From positions 4,818,501 to 4,882,500 of the forward strand of contig NZ_CP007451.1 of NCBI RefSeq assembly GCF_000626635.1: 64,000 nt of DNA, written 5' to 3'. Of this stretch, positions 26,801-35,043 are shown one piece after another. This DNA comes from Draconibacterium orientale. Lineage in GTDB: Bacteria > Bacteroidota > Bacteroidia > Bacteroidales > Prolixibacteraceae. Each line of letters starts with the position of its first letter. Within the stretch, counting starts at the first letter, position 1. The notes below the pieces were generated by a model. The model did not search any database. It was given only the letters and a program-made list of their open reading frames with translations, and had not been told where the DNA came from. The position numbers and the translations under genes were made by a program.

Positions 26801-27215
26801 CATCGTGATAATTTAGACACTTACGTTTTATAAAACTTTTTGCAAAATGTATAAATGTTTTCTTCTGTTCTTCAGCGGGTAAAAATTCCAGAATATTTTT
26901 TCCGATCAGGTTCTGATCTTCTGTTCCAATAATCTTGTTTACAATCTGGTTAGTAAATTTTATATTGCCTTTCAAATCAAGGCGAAAGATCATATCGTTG
27001 ATACTCTCGACCATAGTTTGATATTCCAGCTCCGATTCTTTTAGTTTAAGGGTTCGCTTTTCAACCAACGATTCAAGATTCGAATTTAAATCCTTAAGCT
27101 GTTCATTTGAATGATAAAGTTCAAGTGCCTTTTTCTCGAGAAGTTGTTCTGCTTCCTTTCTGGCAGCAGTTTCTCGTTGTAATTTGCGTTTCAGAAGTTC
27201 AAGTTCTTTACTCAT
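23850..27215 (-). CDS. Multi-sensor hybrid histidine kinase paired with H-NOX
   Basis: This 1121-residue cytoplasmic kinase has a coiled coil (1-60), PAS (about 62-205, with a Cys-bearing insert: Cys162, Cys165, Cys185), a second PAS (about 210-330), a GAF domain (about 340-500), a third PAS-like part (about 510-620) and HisKA with His648 (NVSHEIRTPLNAILGF). The ATPase domain (NLVSNAVKF, DTGIGIDEEK, GTGLGLAIV), a receiver (MVVDDIGYN, FMDIRMPGIDG) and a helical tail follow. It begins one base after the H-NOX gene, so the two are co-transcribed. By analogy with known H-NOX pairs, the H-NOX protein should inhibit or tune this kinase when nitric oxide binds. There is no output domain. Confidence 0.92.
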   Translation of the reverse strand: MSKELELLKRKLQRETAARKEAEQLLEKKALELYHSNEQLKDLNSNLESLVEKRTLKLKESELEYQTMVESINDMIFRLDLKGNIKFTNQIVNKIIGTEDQNLIGKNILEFLPAEEQKKTFIHFAKSFIKRKCLNYHDVSVLSARGTKIWLRLNVQFASENCQFCPIKQQALAEPGFELESEKKCRFTEIIVVAHDITHQKLGQDKLEKSEKRYRELTEALPEMICELDKNGVITYANQFAIEKFGYTKEEVFNNNFNILKIFPSEHRKKVRENIRKIYEGGESTTSEYVVERKNGEPISVIVNTTPVYEQGEVVGLRGVMFDISIRKKHELEIAHNLEQQVLLSQISVSYNTLTDFEKKTDDALKLIGQHLDVSRVYIFEDSATDLTTSNTYEWCNTGIEPQMDELQELPYSVIPSWEKLLDEKGMVFSENITDLPQDLIDILEPQEIKSILVLPLIGRNKRIGFIGFDECAKKRKWRQSEIELLRTISNLLSHNFIRQRVQNELIESEKENRIIIESIPDVILHVNNKGEILALKSAAHSNLSNLIKNKDSKTIELAFNKKLSGLFHDAINECLKNNEHQVEFANLNWDEKEHYEARLVKLNDTEVLMIIRDVSIIKQNEKELEEAKNLAEEASVLKSEFLANVSHEIRTPLNAILGFSQWLYENTNTNLHKGYLSSIINSGRHLLNVINDILDLSKIESGKIDVEYSPMKYTEIVTDIKMAFESEVVKKGLNFKVTTESSVPEYILMDELRLYQVIFNLVSNAVKFTDKGYIHIFAFASETEKEDEVDLMITVEDTGIGIDEEKQQKIFTSFAQLDGQSTRKYEGTGLGLAIVDGLIKRLGGTISLKSQKGKGTTITVTLNGVKIDHFSSANKHLHQETENMNAKLGPCTIMVVDDIGYNIEVIKALINSKDVEYVEAFDGSEALAKLNTVKPDLIFMDIRMPGIDGFEVTRMIKNDNSLKDIPIVAFSASTLKSRNDLIELFFDDFLQKPVFKKDLEALLLKFLPDKFEYQTKSVENNEEDNEEFSADCLKRLPETIEALETDFMPIWQKLKGSLVIYEIEEFKNKLKELAQLKMCAPLSRYCTELDLGLQSFDIELIDRKLSGFPDLIDYLKQITK

Positions 27216-27216
27216 T

Positions 27217-27753
27217 CTATTTTGTTATTCTAAATAAAACCACTGTTCCATCCTCTTCAATATATTCTCTGCTAATGGTAATATTCTCGTTAAAATGTTT
27301 GGCGCATCCTTGTATCAAACCTTCGGCAAAATCGGCCATTTTACGTTGCGAGCGGTAAATCATTACCATCTTGTCTTCTCTTTGTTCTTCAATGCTAAAA
27401 GTAGGTAACTCTGCTTCAGGATACAACTTTAACACCTCAACATGAATAGTTCCTTCAACATCGGCAAGTAGCTGAAACGAGCTGGTTTTGTTCTCGAAAA
27501 ATACCGGATAAGCCTTTACGAATACGTCAAAAACATACGCTCCAAAAGCGAATAATAACTTATCGGTATTCAGCTTGGTTAGTTTACTTAACTCGGTAAT
27601 CAATGCAAACATTTCTGAATGATGATAGGTGCCAACCGAAGTGTATATACCTTCGCTAGGTACTTTCGATTTTTCGATAATGGTATCAACAGTTTCGTAA
27701 CCGTATTCTTTTTCCACCATCTCCAAAAATTCCCTAAAAACCAATCCTTTCAT
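27217..27753 (-). CDS. H-NOX haem nitric-oxide/oxygen sensor protein
   Basis: The 178-residue protein shows the marks of the family: start MKGLVFREFLEMVEKEYGYE, the GIYTSVGTYHHSEMF block, proximal haem ligand His104 (TIHVEVLKLYPEAELP) and the haem-propionate motif Tyr133-x-Ser135-x-Arg137 (MIYRSQRKM), then ADFAEGLIQG. The distal side carries no clear H-bonding Tyr, which would favour nitric oxide over oxygen, though this needs a model. Bacterial H-NOX proteins act by binding a partner kinase or cyclase; here the hybrid kinase follows directly with a one-base gap. Confidence 0.96.
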   Translation of the reverse strand: MKGLVFREFLEMVEKEYGYETVDTIIEKSKVPSEGIYTSVGTYHHSEMFALITELSKLTKLNTDKLLFAFGAYVFDVFVKAYPVFFENKTSSFQLLADVEGTIHVEVLKLYPEAELPTFSIEEQREDKMVMIYRSQRKMADFAEGLIQGCAKHFNENITISREYIEEDGTVVLFRITK

Positions 27754-28109
27754 CTTGCCTGTCTATTTCGTTACAATTACCTGCTTTTAGTATATCAACA
27801 GAAGTCTGATAAATTTAAAATTTTTGCTTAAACCAAATCCGGCGTGTACTAAATTCTTACATAAATTAAGTAAAATTCCCCAAGAAACGTAAGGCTTTTG
27901 CTTACTGAATTTGTTAGAAAATTTTTGGTTGGATGATTTTATGCTAAAAAAGGGAAAAAACAGAACAGGAATAATGCCTTACATATTATTTGTATATATT
28001 TAATTTCAGTTTTCAGGCATCCATTAAATCTCCTGAGAACACGGTACAGACAAACCATTAAATTAAAGTTTATTAAAAAAGTAATTTTCTAAATCTTAAA
28101 GAATCAAGT
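27754..28109. other. Intergenic region between the H-NOX gene and ugd
   Basis: A 356-base divergent promoter region that must serve both the H-NOX operon and the exopolysaccharide genes. It is very AT-rich. No exact TAnnTTTG box, operator palindrome, sigma-54 motif or small gene could be defined with confidence. Confidence 0.4.
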
Positions 28110-29432
28110 ATGAAAATATCAGTAGTAGGGACAGGTTATGTTGGATTGGTATCGGGAACATGTTTTGCCGAAACCGGAGTTAACGTAGCATGTGTTGACA
28201 TTGACCAGAAAAAAATTGACAACCTAAACAATGGAATTATTCCAATCTATGAACCCGGATTGGAAGACATTTACAAAAAGAACGTAGAAAAAGGTCGTTT
28301 AGAGTTTACAACAAACCTTGCAGAGAGTATAAAAGATGCCGATTCGGTATTTATTGCAGTAGGTACACCGCCTGACGAAGACGGAAGTGCAGACTTAAAA
28401 TATGTGTTGGGTGTAGCCCGCGAAATTGGTAAAAGCATGGATCACTACCTGGTGGTGGTAACCAAAAGTACGGTTCCGGTAGGTACATCAATGAAAGTAA
28501 AACAAGCCATTTCGGAAGAATTGGAAAAACGAGGTGAAAACATTCCGTTTGATGTAGCTTCGAATCCTGAGTTTTTGAAAGAAGGTAGTGCCGTTGCTGA
28601 TTTTCTGAAACCAGACAGAATCGTAATTGGTACAGAATCGAAACAAGCCCAAAAGGTTATGAAACGATTGTACAAACCTTTCTTGCTCAACGGCCATCCA
28701 ATTTTATTTATGGACATTACCTCGTCGGAAATGACTAAATATGCTGCCAACTCGATGCTGGCAACAAAAATTAGTTTTATTAACGACATTGCAAACCTTT
28801 GTGAGATTGTTGGTGCCGATGTTGATAATGTGCGAAAAGGTATTGGTTCCGATGCACGAATCGGAAATAAATTCATATATCCGGGAACCGGATATGGCGG
28901 GTCATGTTTCCCAAAAGACGTTCAGGCACTTATTCGCACTGCCGACGAACACAACTATTCGCTCGAGATATTAAAAGCTGTAGAGTCGGTTAACTATCGC
29001 CAAAAAGAGGTACTTTTTACCAAATTAAACAAACGTTTTAATGGCGATCTGAAAGGCAAAAAGTTTGCCATGTGGGGATTGGCTTTTAAACCAAAAACCG
29101 ATGATATGCGCGAAGCTCCTTCATTAGTAATTATTGAACGATTGCTAAATGCCGGTGCATCGGTTGTTGCTTACGACCCCGTAGCAATGGAAGAAGCCAA
29201 TAGAATTTTAGGCGATAAAATTTCGTATGCAAAAGACGAATATGAAGCACTTATTGATGCTGATGCGCTAATTCTGGTTACCGAATGGTCGGAGTTTAGA
29301 TTGCCAAATTTCCGTGTGCTTGAAAAATTACTGAATAACAAAATAATTTTTGACGGCCGTAATATCTACGATCCGGAAGAATTGGAAGAACTCGGTTTTG
29401 AATATTATGCCATTGGTCGCAGTAAGAACTAA
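28110..29432 (+). CDS. ugd: UDP-glucose 6-dehydrogenase
   Basis: The 440-residue enzyme oxidises UDP-glucose to UDP-glucuronate with two NAD. It has the N-terminal Rossmann motif (SVVGTGYVGLVSGTCFAETG), the NPEFLKEGSAVADFLKPDRI block, Lys in MTKYAANSMLATKISFIND, the catalytic Cys in GYGGSCFPKDVQAL and the C-terminal domain MWGLAFKPKTDDMREAPS. It is followed 34 bases later by a UDP-glucuronate decarboxylase, so the pair yields UDP-xylose for the polysaccharide locus. Confidence 0.97.
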   Translation: MKISVVGTGYVGLVSGTCFAETGVNVACVDIDQKKIDNLNNGIIPIYEPGLEDIYKKNVEKGRLEFTTNLAESIKDADSVFIAVGTPPDEDGSADLKYVLGVAREIGKSMDHYLVVVTKSTVPVGTSMKVKQAISEELEKRGENIPFDVASNPEFLKEGSAVADFLKPDRIVIGTESKQAQKVMKRLYKPFLLNGHPILFMDITSSEMTKYAANSMLATKISFINDIANLCEIVGADVDNVRKGIGSDARIGNKFIYPGTGYGGSCFPKDVQALIRTADEHNYSLEILKAVESVNYRQKEVLFTKLNKRFNGDLKGKKFAMWGLAFKPKTDDMREAPSLVIIERLLNAGASVVAYDPVAMEEANRILGDKISYAKDEYEALIDADALILVTEWSEFRLPNFRVLEKLLNNKIIFDGRNIYDPEELEELGFEYYAIGRSKN

Positions 29433-29466
29433 CCTGAACCTTTTTTAACAAACAAAACTTACCGAA

Positions 29467-30417
29467 ATGAAAAGAATTTTAGTAACCGGAGGGGCCGGTT
29501 TTGTGGGCTCTCATCTGTGTGAAAGGTTGTTAAACGAAGGCAACGAGGTTATTTGTCTTGACAATTATTTTACAGGCAAAAAGCAAAAGATTATACACCT
29601 ATTGGATAATCCGTATTTCGAATTAATACGTCACGATGTAACTCAACCGTTCTATATTGAAGTGGACGAAATTTACAACCTGGCGTGTCCGGCGTCACCT
29701 GTGCATTACCAATACAACCCCATAAAAACCATAAAAACTTCGGTTATGGGCGCGGTAAATATGTTGGGATTAGCCAAACGAATAAAAGCAAAAATACTTC
29801 AGGCATCAACCAGCGAAGTATACGGAGATCCGGATGTTCATCCACAACCCGAAGAATATTGGGGAAATGTAAACCCAATTGGTATTCGCTCGTGTTACGA
29901 CGAAGGAAAACGTTGTGCTGAATCGTTATTTATAAACTATAACGTTCAAAACGATGTACTCATAAAGATCATCCGAATTTTTAATACCTACGGACCAAAA
30001 ATGGAACCGGATGACGGTCGTGTTGTTTCAAACTTTATTATGCAGGCACTTCAAAACCAGGATATCACGATTTTTGGTGACGGTCAGCAAACCCGAAGTT
30101 TCCAATACGTTAGCGATCTGGTAGAAGGAATGATTAGAATGATGAATACTGAAGATAGTTTTACCGGCCCAATTAACATTGGTAATCCCGGAGAGTTTAC
30201 CATGCTTGAACTTGCCAGCGAGATTATTGATATTACCGGATCAAAATCAAAAATCATTCATCTGCCTTTACCTAAAGATGATCCGACACAACGACAACCC
30301 GATATTACTTTGGCAAAAGAGCAATTAAACGGCTGGGAACCACAAGTTCCGTTACGCGAGGGTTTAACAAAAACCATTGCTTATTTCGACCAATTACTGA
30401 AAGACGGCGACGTGTAA
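29467..30417 (+). CDS. uxs: UDP-glucuronic acid decarboxylase (UDP-xylose synthase)
   Basis: The 316-residue extended SDR has the Rossmann motif [18 protein letters not shown], then the family-specific [20 protein letters not shown]. The Thr-Ser and Glu of the active site lie in [24 protein letters not shown] carries the YxxxK, and [10 protein letters not shown] follows. These features separate it from epimerases. It takes the product of the preceding dehydrogenase and forms UDP-xylose, releasing CO2. It ends the two-gene unit, and a strong hairpin terminator follows. Confidence 0.95.
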   Translation: MKRILVTGGAGFVGSHLCERLLNEGNEVICLDNYFTGKKQKIIHLLDNPYFELIRHDVTQPFYIEVDEIYNLACPASPVHYQYNPIKTIKTSVMGAVNMLGLAKRIKAKILQASTSEVYGDPDVHPQPEEYWGNVNPIGIRSCYDEGKRCAESLFINYNVQNDVLIKIIRIFNTYGPKMEPDDGRVVSNFIMQALQNQDITIFGDGQQTRSFQYVSDLVEGMIRMMNTEDSFTGPINIGNPGEFTMLELASEIIDITGSKSKIIHLPLPKDDPTQRQPDITLAKEQLNGWEPQVPLREGLTKTIAYFDQLLKDGDV

Positions 30418-30445
30418 ACAACGTTGTTCACGAATAATGATTTGA

Positions 30446-30500
30446 CAGATGAAACTTGTATGAAAACACCCTTTACATGCAAGTTTCATCTGTTTTTTTT
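30446..30500 (+). terminator. Rho-independent terminator after uxs
   Basis: CAGATGAAACTTGTATG pairs with CATGCAAGTTTCATCTG (one mismatch region) and is followed by eight Ts. The stem is long and stable. It closes the ugd-uxs transcript, so the kinase gene 14 bases later (ATG at 30514) must have a promoter of its own or be reached by readthrough. Confidence 0.92.
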
Positions 30501-30513
30501 AGAAAGATAAATT

Positions 30514-31623
30514 ATGCACTTAAATCTACAGGAAGAAACTCCTACCATATTAATTGTTGACGATAACCCTAATAACATTAAAATTGTTGCGCTTATACTG
30601 CGTACCTTAAAGTATAAAATTGTTATTGCCACCAACGGCGAACAAGCAATAGAACTGGTTGAACAAACCAGACCCGACTTGATTTTGCTTGATATTATGA
30701 TGCCTAAAATGGATGGATACGATGCGTGCAAAATCATCAAAGAAAAGGAGGAGAACGCAAATATTCCGGTAATATTTATTACCGCATTAAACGACACCGA
30801 AAGCCTGGTAAAAGGATTTAAAGCCGGTGGTGTTGATTACATTACAAAACCTTTTAATAAAGACGAACTGGTTAGTCGAGTACAAACACACCTTGAATTA
30901 AAACAAACACGCGACAGGCTGGAGAAAACCACTCACCATTTATCGGAACTTAATGCACTAAAAGACAAAATGTTCTCGGTTATTGGTCACGATTTAAGAT
31001 CGCCATTAAGCAGTGTGAAAATGACACTGGAATTTCTCTCGAAAATGACCGACACAAAAGACAATCCGGTTGCCGAGAATATAAACATCATGCTAAAAAC
31101 CACCGACGAAGTTTTTGGCTTGCTCGAAAATCTTTTAGGTTGGGCAAAATCGCAAAGCGGAAACCTAAGTATCAATAAAGAGGAGCTGCAAATTTCGGAT
31201 GTTGTTAACAGTGTTTATATTCTGAATAAAGGCAATTTAGAACTAAAAAAGATTTCTTTTAAATCGGAAGTTAGTGAAACGACAAAAGTAACGGCCGATT
31301 TGAGTATGATGAAAGTTGTACTGCGCAACCTGGTCTCAAATGCCATAAAATTTACTCCTGATGAAGGAACAATAACCGTTTCGGCTACCGAAAAAAATGG
31401 AAAAACAATAATTTCTGTTGCCGACTCGGGCATTGGAATTTCGGAAGAAGACCTGCCAAAGGTATTAAATCCGAATACACATCACACCACTTATGGCACT
31501 AACCGCGAAGCTGGTAGCGGACTGGGTTTAACCCTGTGCAAAGACTTTGTTGAAAAGAATGACGGAACAATTTGGGTAGAAAGCGAATTGGGCAAAGGCA
31601 GTACGTTCTTTATTGAAGTATAA
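30514..31623 (+). CDS. Response-regulator/histidine-kinase protein (REC-HisKA-HATPase)
   Basis: The 369-residue protein repeats the layout of the one at 22729: receiver with Asp60 (LLDIMMPKMDGYDA) and Lys in YITKPFNKDEL, HisKA with His159 (FSVIGHDLRSPLSSVK), ATPase domain ([31 protein letters not shown]). There is no sensory domain. Its position between sugar-nucleotide genes and the rest of the polysaccharide locus suggests that it adjusts polysaccharide production, possibly in the same phosphorelay as the stressosome kinases; this is inference from position and shared architecture. Confidence 0.92.
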   Translation: MHLNLQEETPTILIVDDNPNNIKIVALILRTLKYKIVIATNGEQAIELVEQTRPDLILLDIMMPKMDGYDACKIIKEKEENANIPVIFITALNDTESLVKGFKAGGVDYITKPFNKDELVSRVQTHLELKQTRDRLEKTTHHLSELNALKDKMFSVIGHDLRSPLSSVKMTLEFLSKMTDTKDNPVAENINIMLKTTDEVFGLLENLLGWAKSQSGNLSINKEELQISDVVNSVYILNKGNLELKKISFKSEVSETTKVTADLSMMKVVLRNLVSNAIKFTPDEGTITVSATEKNGKTIISVADSGIGISEEDLPKVLNPNTHHTTYGTNREAGSGLGLTLCKDFVEKNDGTIWVESELGKGSTFFIEV

Positions 31624-31739
31624 TGATAGATAAACAACATCTAAATGACTGTATACTTTTTATAACCGTAAGTTTTATCTTCTGTTTTAAAAAGAATTCT
31701 TGAAATTGGAAATATTAAATTGACCAGAAAAATTAAATC

Positions 31740-33479
31740 ATGTACACAAATAATACACAAATCCTACATCTTATATCTCTTCTTAAAGAATATGGAATAA
31801 GCAAGGTTGTAATTTCTCCGGGAAGCCGCCACTATCCATTAACACATTCGTTAGAAGCAGATAAAAGTTTTCAGCTATACTCAGTGGTTGATGAACGAAG
31901 CGCAGCTTTTTTTGCATTAGGTTTAATACAGGAAAGTGATTCTCCTGTTGCTATTTGTTGTTCATCGGGCACAGCATCTGTTAATTACAGCTCAGCAGTA
32001 TGTGAAGCCTATTATCAAAAACTACCGCTGCTTGTAATCACCATCGACAGGTTATCGGCTTTGTTAGGCCAAACAGAAGACCAAATGATCAAGCAAACAA
32101 ACATTTACGAGAATTTTGTAAACTTTGAATGCACGTTATCGATGGGTGATAATGCGATGGATATTTGGCATAGTAATCGATTAATAAATGAAGCATTAAT
32201 AAAGTTAACCAAAAAAGATAATGGTCCAACACATATTAATATTCCGATAAAACAACACCGCGACCTTAAATTTGAAACTAAAACCTTACCTAAAGTTCGC
32301 AGAATTTTCCATCACGATCCGGAGCTATCAGAACAAGACTGGAAAGATTCTGCAGCAATGCTAGAGAACAAAAGAATAATGATCGTGTGGGGCCAGTCCG
32401 AGCCTTTGTCAAATAAACTATCTGCTGCGTTAGACGAATTTAGTAAAACACAAAACTATGTAATACTAACCGATAGTATTTCGAATTGTACCCACCACCG
32501 AGCAATACTGAATACATTTACAACTCTTCGTGCCCTTTCAATACCCGATCAAGACAACCTTGCACCTGATTTTGTTTTTACCATTGGTGCCAACTTTGTT
32601 TTTAATCTTGAGATTAAAGGATTTTTAGGAGCCTATAAAAATAAATTAGAAAACTGGCAAATAAATAATGGTGGAGAAATTAGTGATCCGTTTAAACGCT
32701 TAACCCGCGTTTTTGAAATGTCTCCTACCCTTTTCTTTGAAAAAATTACAAAATATTCATCAACGCCTGGTGAAAGCGACTCGTACTTTAAACAGTGGGA
32801 CGTAATTGCCCAAGCGGTTCCCGAACCAGAAGTTCAATACAGTCAATTACAGGTTTTGGGGAAACTGGTAAAGAAACTGCCAGAGAACTCAGTACTTCAA
32901 ATTGCCAACAGTAACGCGATCAGGCTGATGCACTTATTCAAGATTAAAAAAACAGTACGCTGTTATTGTAACCGTGGTGTTAATGGTATCGACGGATGCA
33001 TGTCAACTGCAGTTGGTTTTGCAGCAAGTTCAGATAAAATTGTTTATTACGTTACCGGCGATCTAACATTCTTTTATGATATGAATGCGTTGTGGAACCG
33101 ATATATTTCAAAGAAATTAAGAATTGTTCTTATAAACAATGAAGGTGGTGCTGTTATGCATATGCCATTTCCAAAAAGCCAGGCCAGAGAATTGGAACAA
33201 TACACCTCGGCTTACCACAATACATCTGCAAAGGGTTGGGCTGAATCAGTTGGTATTACCTATACCAGCGTAACAAACGAAGATGAAGCTGAAAAAGCCA
33301 TAGCCGAGATAACTGATGAGACCATGGAAACGCCAATGTTAATTGAAGTTTTTACGAAAAAAGAAGAAGATGTTGAAATTGTTAAATCATACTACAACAG
33401 CATCAACAAAGTTAAAACCATCGACAGAGCAAAACGAAAAGCGTACAGAATTGCGAAGCAATATCTGAATAATTTTTAA
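31740..33479 (+). CDS. MenD-like thiamine-diphosphate enzyme in the polysaccharide locus
   Basis: The 579-residue protein follows the MenD pattern: VVISPGSRHYPLTHSL at the start, the catalytic Glu in VVDERSAAFFALG, SSGTASVNYSSAVCEAYY, and in the C-terminal domain NRGVNGIDGCMSTAVGFA and GDLTFFYDMNALW, the ThDP-binding GDL...N motif, then INNEGGAVMHMPF. MenD makes a menaquinone precursor from isochorismate and 2-oxoglutarate. The segment after IDR differs from ordinary Bacteroidota MenD, no other men gene is near, and a flippase and an SDR follow closely. It may therefore be a paralogue acting on a sugar or an acyl precursor for the polymer. The substrate is unknown. Confidence 0.75.
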   Translation: MYTNNTQILHLISLLKEYGISKVVISPGSRHYPLTHSLEADKSFQLYSVVDERSAAFFALGLIQESDSPVAICCSSGTASVNYSSAVCEAYYQKLPLLVITIDRLSALLGQTEDQMIKQTNIYENFVNFECTLSMGDNAMDIWHSNRLINEALIKLTKKDNGPTHINIPIKQHRDLKFETKTLPKVRRIFHHDPELSEQDWKDSAAMLENKRIMIVWGQSEPLSNKLSAALDEFSKTQNYVILTDSISNCTHHRAILNTFTTLRALSIPDQDNLAPDFVFTIGANFVFNLEIKGFLGAYKNKLENWQINNGGEISDPFKRLTRVFEMSPTLFFEKITKYSSTPGESDSYFKQWDVIAQAVPEPEVQYSQLQVLGKLVKKLPENSVLQIANSNAIRLMHLFKIKKTVRCYCNRGVNGIDGCMSTAVGFAASSDKIVYYVTGDLTFFYDMNALWNRYISKKLRIVLINNEGGAVMHMPFPKSQARELEQYTSAYHNTSAKGWAESVGITYTSVTNEDEAEKAIAEITDETMETPMLIEVFTKKEEDVEIVKSYYNSINKVKTIDRAKRKAYRIAKQYLNNF

Positions 33480-33495
33480 CCCCAAAAAGCACAAT

Positions 33496-35043
33496 TTGGA
33501 AGCGCATAATAAAACCATAGCAAAAAATACACTCTTCCTGTATTTCAGGATGATTTTTAAATTACTGATTTCGTTAATCACCTCTCGCATAATTCTTGAT
33601 GCACTTGGCTTTAGCGATTACGGGCTGTATAATGTTGTGGGTGGTACCGTTGCAATGTTCGCGTTCTTAAACAATAGTATGGCATCGGCTACCCAGCGTT
33701 TTCTGAATTACGAAATGGGAAAAGGTCAATCAAACGCATTAAAAACCGTTTTTAGTACCAGCTTATTTTTACATATAATTATTGCTTTTGTTGTACTTGC
33801 TTTAAGTGAAACAATCGGCCTTTGGTTTGTAAATCATAAATTACAAATTGATGCTGATCGGCTACATGCTGCAAATTGGGTGTTTCAGTTTTCCATTCTA
33901 ACATTAATATTCCAAATTATTGCAATTCCTTATAATGCGTCAATTATCGCTCACGAAAAAATGTCGGCTTTTGCTTACATAAGTATTTTTGAAGCATTAA
34001 TGACACTATTAATTGTTTTAGGCATTAATAACAGCCAACACACTGACAGACTCATTTTGTATTCGGGATTGTTATTAGTCTTATCTATTACTGTTTCCTT
34101 AATTTTTTTAGTTTACGCAAAAAGAAAGTTCGCCGAATGTTCGTTAAAAATATGCTACAGCAAAATCTATTTTAAAGAAATGCTTAGCTACTCGGGGTGG
34201 AATACCTTAAGTGTTTTTTCCGTAATGCTAAAAAAACAAGGGATTGACATTCTGTTAAATCTGTTTTTTGGAACTGTAGTAAATGCTGCGCGAGCGTTGG
34301 CTACAAAGTTAAATAATGTGGTTACCGGTTTTGTGCTAAATTTTATGCAGGCCATGAATCCGCAAATCGTTAAAAATTTTGCAAAGGGCGAGTTATCTGA
34401 AATGAAAAAACTAATCATGTTTGGATCAAAATTTTCCTTTTTTCTGATTTTAACTTTTGCGTTGCCCATACTAATCGAAACAGAACCGATTTTAAGTTTA
34501 TGGCTTAAAGAGGTTCCAGAGTATACCACTATTTTTACCCGATTAGTTATAATTACTGCACTTATTGATTCATTAAACAATACGCTTTGGACAGCTCAGA
34601 GTGCCACCGGGAAGGTAAAAGCGTACCACATAACATTAAGTAGTATTGGCTTGGTAAATCTTCCGATTAGTTATTTATTACTAAAACTTGGGTATCCTCC
34701 GTATATGCCGTTAATTGTTACATTAGTACAATCAATTGTACTAACGTATGTAAGGCTAAAATTTTTAAAAAAATCAATAAAACTAGATGTCTCAGAGTTT
34801 TTTTACAATGTAATTCTTCGGGCATTCTTCATTTCTGTAACAGCATCAATACTTCCAATATTACTTCATCTGTATTTAAATCCTAACTTATTAAATACTT
34901 TTATAGTATGTTGTCTGGCTGTATTATGTGTTAGTATAAGTTTCTTTTCAATCGGGTTAAAACGTAATGAAAAGAAGAAAGTACTTGAACTTTTTGTTAA
35001 TAAAATACCAATATTAAAACATGTTACGAAATATCTATCATAA
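33496..35043 (+). CDS. Polysaccharide flippase (Wzx-like, MATE/MOP superfamily), TTG start
   Basis: The 515-residue membrane protein has about 12-14 hydrophobic segments and a start region (NKTIAKNTLFLYFRMIFKLL, then ITSRIILDALGFSDYGLYNV) typical of lipopolysaccharide or capsule flippases. It should move undecaprenyl-linked repeat units across the inner membrane. The start codon used is TTG at 33496, because conserved residues (IAKNTLFLY) precede the first ATG at 33550. It begins 16 bases after the MenD-like stop and overlaps the following SDR gene by 23 bases, so the three genes are translationally close. Confidence 0.9.
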   Translation: MEAHNKTIAKNTLFLYFRMIFKLLISLITSRIILDALGFSDYGLYNVVGGTVAMFAFLNNSMASATQRFLNYEMGKGQSNALKTVFSTSLFLHIIIAFVVLALSETIGLWFVNHKLQIDADRLHAANWVFQFSILTLIFQIIAIPYNASIIAHEKMSAFAYISIFEALMTLLIVLGINNSQHTDRLILYSGLLLVLSITVSLIFLVYAKRKFAECSLKICYSKIYFKEMLSYSGWNTLSVFSVMLKKQGIDILLNLFFGTVVNAARALATKLNNVVTGFVLNFMQAMNPQIVKNFAKGELSEMKKLIMFGSKFSFFLILTFALPILIETEPILSLWLKEVPEYTTIFTRLVIITALIDSLNNTLWTAQSATGKVKAYHITLSSIGLVNLPISYLLLKLGYPPYMPLIVTLVQSIVLTYVRLKFLKKSIKLDVSEFFYNVILRAFFISVTASILPILLHLYLNPNLLNTFIVCCLAVLCVSISFFSIGLKRNEKKKVLELFVNKIPILKHVTKYLS

